From NCBI RefSeq assembly GCF_032854445.1, contig NC_088302.1, positions 35,096,191-35,160,190 of the forward strand: a stretch of 64,000 nt of DNA, in the 5' to 3' direction. The translations under genes and the position numbers were made by a program. This DNA comes from Liolophura sinensis. Its lineage: Eukaryota; Mollusca; Polyplacophora; Chitonida; Chitonidae. The notes beneath the pieces were generated by a model that saw nothing but the letters and a program-made list of their open reading frames with translations, did not search any database and was not told where the DNA came from. Each line of letters begins with the position of its first letter. Position 1 is the first letter of the stretch. Of the stretch, positions 54,730 to 64,000 are shown one piece after another.

Positions 54730-57684
54730 TATTGTGCTGTATATGATGACGTGTATGGTTCATATTGAATTGGTTTGTGACACATTTTTCACTATCAGTT
54801 ATAGCTCTCATGCCTGTAACTTTCCCATTGCAGACCATTGGTAATTTTCCCGTAACCAGCCCTGGTGGTGTGCATCAAGTATAAGGAAAAGCCCGATCAT
54901 GATAATCCGGTATTATCCTATAGATAATCCCCATGGCCACGTTGTTTATACATGCATCTATATTTAGGTTAAAGCAGAATCGCGTTAACGAAACCAAAAT
55001 GCTGTGGATGGAAAAAAACTGCAGCAATATATCACGGCATAAACATATATACAGTGTGCTAATGCGCATGCCTGCCAACAAGTCATTAGTGCCAAGTCGG
55101 TCATATTGTTTGGGGAATTACAGGCAGAAGTACACATTGTTCACATTGTTTAAAACTGGGTTAAACTATTCTATCCGTCGTCATTCACAATGATTTATAT
55201 AACACAAAAAACTCATGGTCATCTAAGGTAAACAATGCACTGCCTAAATGATGGGAAGTCGAGGAATAAAACTTATCCATGACAACCTAGGCTAAACATG
55301 ACACATGCAGAATAGACGCAAAAATACGTGATGTGGATAACTATAAAAATAGGAAATTATGTTTCTTGTTTTCTGGAATGTGTCACTGGTAGAGAAAGTG
55401 CCTACCTCTAACACATTGAAATAAGAACATTCACAAAGCCTCTTAACGGAGAAAACCACAGGTATTTCACAGGCATATGTAAAAGTGAGACGAGAAGTGG
55501 CTTTGTTGTAAATAAAAGAAAGCCAACTATCATGTCAGCGATTTTTATAAGATTCATTTTCTTCTAAGAAAAGATAATTCCATAGGCGATACACGGAAGA
55601 GCGGATTTCCTTATAACATATGTATCTAACAGGACATCTCTTGATTCTTTGTACAAAAGGGGACAAAAGATAAAATTGTAATTCCTGAAGTTTTCGCAAA
55701 AAAAAAAAAACCACTTTACTGACATTGTATGTTAATAAAGTCCTGACAATGAAATTGTGGATTTGAAACAAAAAAAAAAAAACGGTGGTAAAGGCGGAAG
55801 TAATGTCGTTATGTAGAAATAATGGAGGAAAAGCTAATAGAAAAGACTCGGGAAAAAATGTCAAAAATATCACTAACTAAATTGAAGTAATAAGTTAACA
55901 CAACCCTTACATTAGCATTAATAACACTGATGCAGATCTAATGTCACAAAAATGGGTTTCACATATTTAAGTACTTTTTCTTTCACCAGGTTAACGAGTT
56001 TTTTCTCGCATTATTAATCGAACTAGAACCAAAACATTGATGCAGCCAGCTTACATTGCAGGCCTATGACAACGCCTGCACGTGTATACACGAGAGTTCT
56101 TTAAATGACCCAAAACAGCTTGTGCCATTTGGCAGGAGTTGATGCAGACCAGGTGCACGGCGCTCATGTTGTAGGCTGTGTATAGGTTGCTGTAGTCGAC
56201 ACAGCCTGAACGTCGCCTGTAAACCTTTCTTTAAGGTTACCAGTAAGTGGTAAAACAAACAAGTGGTTAACAGAGAGTTAAAAACTGTCTACCTGGCTCA
56301 AACATAACCGATGCTTCAAAAAGCTGTTCAACATTTGCTATCCAAACAGCCGCCGGGTGTGTATGTGGAGTGTACACATGCTATATATGCATTTTGCATG
56401 CGAAGGTATTTACCGGTGCCATATATTCCCTTGTCAGATACACGCACATTGTCCACGAGAGTGCTAAACACGGGGGTATACAACGGATTAGACTATGCTC
56501 ACAACTGAAGAAAAACCTACAAACCTATCGTTCCGTTGTGCATGCAATCGTGCTTAAGAAACTTCTCTTAAGTGAATTCATTAAATACGTTATACGACTA
56601 AGTTGGAACTAGACACAATACAATAATGGCACTGCAATAATGGCAGTTGAAAACAGACACAATACAATACATTAATGGCGCTTCTAAAGTCAATCGCTGT
56701 GTAAATAACTATTGCAAAGATACTGTGACAGGTCCTGTGGGTTGGAGCTCTTAAAAGTCTCTGCCCAACCTCTTCATTTTGTTACCGGTGCAAACGAGGA
56801 GCTATTAAGGAAAAGTAGCCATTGAAACGTAGGGCAAGTTAAGTGTCTTTGGCATGTGAAGGGGTTGACACCATACGGTTTACCGTTGGGCACCTGTTGA
56901 TATAACTGAGGTTGAATAAACCTTGTCAGTCTTTCACTGCCTGTCAGCCTTATCCCATCTCAGGTTCAACCAGCCAAGCCTCCGTAACAAAACAGGTAAT
57001 AGTTCTTTGTGCGCCAATAAAGGCGGCTAAATGGAACGCAAATATTAGTGTTGGAGCTTTAACAGTATCAGTGTCAAGTGAGAATGTGGAAGGAAACAGA
57101 ACGGCATAAACACTGGATATACAAAGTTATTTCAAGTCAATGACTGCCACGGAGCCGTAAGGAATCTTGACAACAATCAAGTCGCAGGAATACAAATATA
57201 CAAATACAAGTAAAGTTCAACCGTGAGGGCAAAAGCGGAATTGTATTGTTACTCACAGGAACGTGGATAATTCGTCTCGATATCAACAAAATATCTCGAG
57301 TATAAGTCACTACTAGCCGACACGTGTTCCGCTGACCAATGTTTTCTAATGTGTAACAACATCAACATGCACTCTATACACAGATAGCTTTGTTATACGG
57401 CCAAACACCTATACATCACGCGTCGGACACAAGCTCTTTCATGTACCGTTAGTTTCAATCAGAGCAGGCAGGTGAAACCTGAAAATACATATCAGAAAAT
57501 TGCAGTTATCATCGCTGGACAAAATGTATACAGGCTCCGATCGGGACAGCTGATATCATTGTTATTGAGAACAGGTCGGAATTCTGCGCTTTGATCTTAA
57601 ATTCAGTTGGATAAAATGTTCAAACCATTTATACGGGTGACTGTAGTTACAATCAACTAATTCCCTACGTGATACATCTGTATG

Positions 57685-57731
<47 letters not shown>

Positions 57732-60700
57732 CGGGTACTAGCCATGGGGATTGACCAAAAGCATCAATTACACCAAAAGCTATACTCATATTTATTACTT
57801 TAGCATCAATGAAAGTTTGCACAAAGATACTTCGTCCTTCCACAACAAAATTTATCGACAAAAATCTGCAGATCACATATGGCAATAAAATAAACAACGG
57901 CTTATCCCGCCAAAAAATATGTCATGTAAATATCTTCAGACATTAATGGGCAAAACGTCAGCTGGTCAGTGGTTTATATGTTTGATTGTCCACACAGACG
58001 AAACAGGTTAAGTTTTAAGTTTCAACGTGCAACAAAACAACTACATCTAGAAGTCCGCTGACGTATATACTCTGTACTTTTCCATACACGATCTGACATG
58101 TGCACATGTAACTGTATACTTGTAAATATAGATTATTCGCCGATCTCAGAAATCTAAAGCGGATTATGTTTCCTTGCGCAATACTAAGTTGACCATAAGC
58201 CACTAGGACGTGATCCGTCAACATCGATCGAATAGGAGCTTCTCGAGGCCAAAATTTCCTTCCAGGTAATCTTATCAAGACGGAAAGACAGTGTGAAGCA
58301 AGAGTTGGCATCAGTATGACATCCTAAAAGGAGCTTAAGTGAAAAATCACCGTTTTACGCTACATTTTGCAGTATTATATATGTACGTCCATATTGATGG
58401 TTTGCTTGAAAAACTTTTGGTGGCCATTTTGGAAGATGTTTCCATCGCATCCAGTGTTGAAACTACTCCAATCTAGCCTATAGCTGATAATCTCTTATAT
58501 ACAGCGATGGCCTCATCTGCATAGTAGCGATCTTGTTAAGTATATATATAGTATGACACAACACATTCATGGTGAATCTATACGATTATAATACGTAAAT
58601 CAAAGACTATACCTAAAGAATTTATAATAGGGATTTTCCGATAATTTTACTATATATCTTAAATTGATCACTCGTATGTATGCTTTGAGACACTCTCAGG
58701 GACTTTGTTTCCATCAGATGTCTATTTATAAAGACACACCTGAATGTGCACCTGCACTTATCACAGGTAACTTGTTAGAAGACACCGCGTATCTCTGCGG
58801 AGACCAACCCTCTATCTGCAGCATCCGTACCTGTATCGTTAATGGAGCAGAACTTACCCTGTGAGCTTTATGAATCATTAATATCAAACTTCCTCAACAA
58901 GGCGTAATGTATAAATTTGCTATTTATCAGACGTTTTTTGAGTTTAGCTTATAAACGACGCTTTTTGCTTAAATGTTCTCCAACCGAGATGAATCTGCAG
59001 TGTTGATATCTTTGTGATCAAGTAAATATGAATTCCCTGTGTACTTTACTGGAGAGATTTTGCAATTTCTACAATGTGACAACGATTTAGTTCCTGCATA
59101 TAGAGTAGGTCTTCATCCCAGTGTTCAAATTCCAGTGCAGAGTGCGAAATCCACATAATAAATCTTACAAATAAAAGCCATGCAAAAAGTGATAAGACAC
59201 AACGACTGTTCAGTTCAGGGAGGTGTTATCCATTTATAAATACTGCATGTACTGTCTACAACAACAGCTGCGCAACTAACAGGCTTGGGAAACGTGCCTC
59301 CGTCGGTGTTAAATCAGATTCGCGGTTAACCTTTAACCACCACAACGTATATTTGTAGCCAAACGTTAATCCAGTTCTACATATGAAAGACATGAATTTT
59401 AACGCAGAAACAATTTAATTTAAAGAAAGCTAGCTTGCATGGTTCAATATGTAATCCGTGTACCAATAAGGTATGTTTGGTATGCGTTCTTAATCAAAGT
59501 CTTGCCAGGATCTCTCCCGTTTGCATTAATATGGATACATCGCCACGTATTTGAACAAACAATGTTTACATTCTCTCGTACACCGCAAATCTTTGTGTTT
59601 CGTGAACAATGGTGAGGTAGGTATGCATATATACTGTATTCAGTTTTGTGGCGAAGCGTCCCGTTCGAGTTACTTGACCTAAATTCTCTAAGGTATAATT
59701 GTTACTTGAGGTTAGGTTAACATATCTGGGAGTGGGACGCATGATCCGGCCCACCTGGAGTTTAAAACAAAGCAAAAAGCACCCATTAACACCATTTTCT
59801 CCCCATGTATGTCAAAATGCTCGAATTTACCTGGATGCCCAGTTGTTGTCTTCCGACTGCACCCAAATCGGTGCCCAAGGGGGTCTTTTGTTCCGTTATG
59901 TCCGAACATGTGTTTGTCAATGTTATGTATATAAAGAGGTATCAACGTCCGCATTCCAACATGGTGGAGAAAGTTAATTTGTGACAAAAGTCTTAATCTA
60001 AATAAAGTGTAAATGTAACAAATGCCTTGATTAATATAACACAACTCTAAAGTGTGTTATCTTACAGCAAAGGCTTCCTTATTGTCAGCATCGTCAACAC
60101 AGAAATAACCGCGTCGGACTGACTGTAGTGTAGCGTATATCTACATCCCCGAATAAACACAAGGTAAATATTTTTGTACACATGGTAAGTATTACCTTAC
60201 CAGCCGATTGTCTATATATGACACCGGGCATTCCAGCTGTTATAGGCAAGAGTACAAGACAAATAACAGAAATCGTCGATCTCCAGCGTCTTCATATGAA
60301 GAATATATATCGACACTGTTCATCTAATATTTATCTAATCACCCCGAAATAGTTCAGTTTCGAAGATAAGCTGATATTTTGTGTCCTTTATCTGCCCTCG
60401 GTCCAGCCAGCCCGCAAGATCGTCTTCCACTTGAACTTTTGACAGTGGAGAGAGGGGCGGGTGGGGGGGGGGGGTAGAGAACATGAGCACAAAAGTACGA
60501 AAAATGTACACATGGATTGGTGTCGGGTATATGTATACTTAAAATATCTCGGCTATTATGTAACTCTTTCACCCGTGTAACTAAAACCACTTTATCTATG
60601 AACCCATCCGATTCTTACAAACACCACCAGACTATCCTGATAAGATCCAGTTCCAAAACTACGTCGTAAAATTTAACGATCGAATTAATTCGAACAAAAT

Positions 60701-61003
60701 CAGCAGTGACACGATGAGTTCGTTTACAAGTTGCTTATTAGGTCCTTCACGCAGCTATCGGATCACGAAGTCGTTTATCTAATTCATCCTTAGCTGGAAT
60801 GTTGCCGACTTGATTCGATATGTCCTAGGTAGTCTCGGCTTTTCAAGATTCCTTGTTTCAAAACTGCTTCTTTCTGGATTTTGTGTTCTAAGAATAGTTG
60901 CAGCATGCACTGTTCAAGTTGAAATGGTTTGTTTCAAAAATGATTGTTGCAACCTTGCGTGTTTCAGCACTGCTTGGTAAAGAATTGTTGATTTTACCAA
61001 ACT
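54730..61003. other. Noncoding stretch, no gene recognised
   Basis: About 6.3 kb with no assignable exon. Contains a TA/TATG microsatellite at 57681-57730 and short poly-A runs. A minus-strand open stretch at 56064-56258 was considered and left unassigned. Confidence 0.4.
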
Positions 61004-61142
61004 ATGGCGGCTATGGTACATAAATCGTCTTGCACCACTAGGTTCTGTTCAACCGTTACCAGTTCCGGCCCCTCCCCCACTCCCCCCTATTATCCATCCA
61101 CGAAAACATCCCGACAATTAGTGTCAACTCTTCAGCCCCAAG
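61004..61142 (+). CDS. Possible first coding exon of an unknown gene
   Basis: ATG at 61004 opens MAAMVHKSSCTTRFCSTVTS and then a Ser/Pro/Thr-rich stretch ending STLQPQ. It meets a strong donor, CAAG/GTAAGG, at 61142/61143. Composition and donor are typical of an initial coding exon, but I do not recognise the protein, and no second exon was found before 64000. An intron-encoded chance frame remains possible. Confidence 0.35.
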
Positions 61143-64000
61143 GTAAGGACTCTGTTAAACCTTTTTGTACACAACGCGACCAAATCCATACTATTTCACA
61201 CCATTAGACGTAAATCTATACGATGTGTGGGGAGTACAAGTCTGTGGGAATAACCGCGACGCTCCCAAGTAAAGCTCTACCGAAGGCAAGGCTATACCTA
61301 TTGGCCAGGTCGGAGCAGATTCATTCTGTCCATTCTATTGTTAATAAGTTAGAAAGCAATTTTGCTCAAATAAATCATTCACTAGTTTTATGATCACTCC
61401 TGACTTGAAAATAACATACTTTTGGCAAAAAATCAACTCCCCAAGCCTTTACAGTATAACATTCCGAATCCCACGAGTGGACCATTTGAGTTTACCATGT
61501 TAAGTTCATCAGTGGATCTAAGCCTCTCGATGGAGAACATTTGAAACTTGCCACATTTGCTATGACTACAGGCGAAGACACACATATTAGAAATACTATA
61601 CACGAATCACGGTACAAAACATGATGGTTTTTTTTCTATTTGGTATGCATATTGCACCTTTAACAATAAATGTCAAAATACAAATCTTTAATGAATGAAA
61701 TCTTTAACAAATACATTAATGAATTATTATCCCATTCAACTTCACTCTGTATGCGACATTTTCGTCACTAACATTGACGAAATGCGATTTACAAGAGGCT
61801 AAATATTGACTACAATCAGTGTGGTTTAATGCATGAAAAGACAACATGGCCTCCGCCATTCACGGAGGCTGCGGACACGTTGACGACAACACATGCGTCA
61901 TCAGTACGACAGGCTCATCACTATTCCATTCAACGGTAGTTTTTTTTCTTCTTTTGTGATTCAAACGACACAAATATTCAGTAGAAAAAGTGAATGAACT
62001 AATCTGTTGTTAATGGGCATATACTGTAACAAGTGGACCATGGCAATGTAGGTCAGCCGGAAAACAGACAGTTTTCTGCAGTCCGGTCACTGTGTCGACG
62101 CTATGCAGAATAGTACATTTACATTGTGAGAGAAAAAACAAAAAAAAAAACGTGTTTTTCTCTGTAGGACATTTTGTTATTTTGACCAATAGCCACAACG
62201 ACGCTTGGAGACAGTAGCTGTCAGATCACAATGTCAGACCAGAAGGGATGGGCTGTATTGTCATCAGTACTGGGTTTACAATAAAGCGGACAGAGAGTGG
62301 GCGATGAGTTAACATCGAATTCTGGTTGTATCCATTGTTCTCAGAAAAAAATTGCCTAAACGGCAACAAGAGGCGTCATTTTGGACGCTTAGAAAGAGAT
62401 GCCAAACAACTAAATGGAATCGATTAAACTATTGCAGGTTAGGGAGGTGTGAGAAACGGCATCGCACTGGGTTGGCCGTGAAATAAAAAAGTAAAGCTTT
62501 TCTATCTAGTCATCTTGGGCTAGATAGATTCTGTGGGACGTCATTCAACACACTGAGAATATCTCAGATAATGTTGAACTTATTTCACACTTTTCTAATT
62601 TGGAGAAGCCTGAAGATGCACATTTAAAATAACACTGAAGTTACTCCCCCCCCCTTTTTTTTTCTTTGCTTCTTGTGTGCTTTTTGGACCAAATGGAGGC
62701 GTATATACTAAATAATATGCCATCTTCAAATTGGATAAAACAATGTTCTAAAGCTGTCCCCACGCACAAGACAATTCTTTTTCAGTGTAAACTTAATTAA
62801 TTTATATATATGGCCTTTTCAGTTCACCTTATTGTTTTCAATTTTAACATACTAACTTACACTGTTTATTTATGTATTCCAAGTTAATCTATATGTATGT
62901 AACCAATGTGAACCTTTTCTATCTTCAAACAAGCGACATCAAAAAAATTTCATCATTTTGTAAAGGGTGACAAACAAATCGATGTGGACATATACTTGCA
63001 ATTTTGTTATTTTCTAAATTAAGACAATATTATTTTTGGGAAAGGCGCTAAAATAAATTTGTCGTTTAATAAATAGGTTAAAAGGCTGGCCAGTGTGTCA
63101 TATGTCACATAACCACGGACGGTTTTAATGAAAACTCGTGACATCTGGACCGCTTTAATGACTGAAATGGCGACAGTCACCCGCACAACAGGTCAATAAT
63201 GAATATGACTATGGAGAACGAGCTTTTATTTTAGCTTGTTTACTAAAATATATACATATATCTGCATCATAATGAGTAGAATTGTGCAGACTAACACGTG
63301 CGAGGTTAACTTATAAACATGAGCAGACGATAGCGCGCGCTAATGGACGGCATGACTGGCGATTTCTATCAATTTCAGTTCCCACGTCATCTATTTCCTC
63401 ATCCCGTAAAATACATAGATAGGCTGATCGACGTCATCCTACTCGGTTTCACGATAGAAAGTGTGTAAATGAGAAACTTCGATATCGACTGATCAGTTTT
63501 CGATATAGGTCTACCACCTGCATGGTACGTTTTAATTGCGTCATTATATGCAAGCAGCTGAAACAGGATAATATGTTAGTTATCGGGAATCGCTTCAATG
63601 TTTAATATCTATAATTAGGGGAAATTCGTGAATATCTTCAAACGAAACTGTTCATTCAAAGTTCCATCGCCATTTCCAGGCGTTCTAATTGCGTCATTAT
63701 TGGTAAGCGTTCCCATCACGCTTACTGGAAGAACTCGGCAGATTTCCGGAGATATCGGCAAATATCGGATGACCGAAAGTCAGTGGGTGCATACTATCTA
63801 AACCGTATGCTTCCCAAGCTATAGAGGACTATCTGTTATGATAATGAATCATTCTAGTAATATTATCTACACCGACTGTATTTTATAATCGGAAGATTCT
63901 GGAAGGCAGGGAAAAAAAATCCTCGATAATAAATGATATTAATCATGATGTAGATTTAAAAAACCTTGTTTCAATCGACACAACATTAGGGTGCGAGAGA
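61143..64000. other. Noncoding stretch to the window end
   Basis: No exon, RNA gene or repeat family copy is recognised. Contains C and A homopolymers (for example C9 near 62647). Confidence 0.4.

Noticed and set aside
56064..56258. Minus-strand open stretch that could be an upstream RhoGAP exon
   Set aside because: No similarity to ARHGAP6 N-termini in any frame, and no donor with the required phase.

Overview
The window is animal nuclear DNA. It is AT-rich, and its genes are split into short exons by long introns with GT-AG splice sites. It is full of tRNA-derived SINEs and minisatellites. The repeats look lophotrochozoan, most likely a bivalve or other mollusc. That taxon call is inference from repeat style and protein similarity, not from a search.

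Layout. (1) 1-375, + strand: the end of a Tyr/Pro/Gln-rich coding region of unknown identity, followed by noncoding DNA with a 110-bp tandem array. (2) 9261-20771, - strand: EXOSC8 (RRP43), a ring subunit of the RNA exosome, in 11 coding exons that give about 274 residues. (3) 21718-30113, + strand: ALG5, dolichyl-phosphate beta-glucosyltransferase, in 10 exons. EXOSC8 and ALG5 are head to head with about 0.95 kb between their start codons, the same arrangement as in human, so this is an old linkage. (4) 34173-50488, - strand: the last 11 exons of an ARHGAP6-type Rho GTPase-activating protein, complete from a conserved N-terminal block through the RhoGAP domain to a C-terminal ETLV PDZ ligand. 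Its first exon(s) were not found. (5) 61004-61142, + strand: a possible first coding exon of another gene.

Repeats. SINE family A has a tRNA-like head, a conserved central domain and an AATA-rich tail, with about 20 copies or fragments. SINE family B has a tRNA-like head and a GAGT-type tail, and includes a nested insertion and a young copy with a perfect 13-bp target duplication. There is also a decayed pogo/Tigger-like transposon with a CENP-B-type helix-turn-helix remnant, a possible MITE, an unclassified dispersed repeat (family C), and minisatellites with 21-, 32-, 39-, 53-, 65- and 110-bp units.

Two points stand out. First, two genes end inside minisatellites that appear to have grown from their own last codons. 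In the ARHGAP6-like gene, 12 tandem copies of the codons for ETLV lie at and after the real end, 11 of them followed by TAG. In EXOSC8 the last codons match the downstream 65-bp array. Second, all three conserved genes carry single-base indels that break otherwise perfect exons (seven clear cases plus a TTG where ATG is expected). These most likely reflect uncorrected assembly errors rather than gene decay.

EXOSC8 acts in RNA processing, ALG5 in ER N-glycosylation and the RhoGAP in cytoskeletal signalling. Nothing suggests a shared pathway; their proximity is a matter of conserved linkage.
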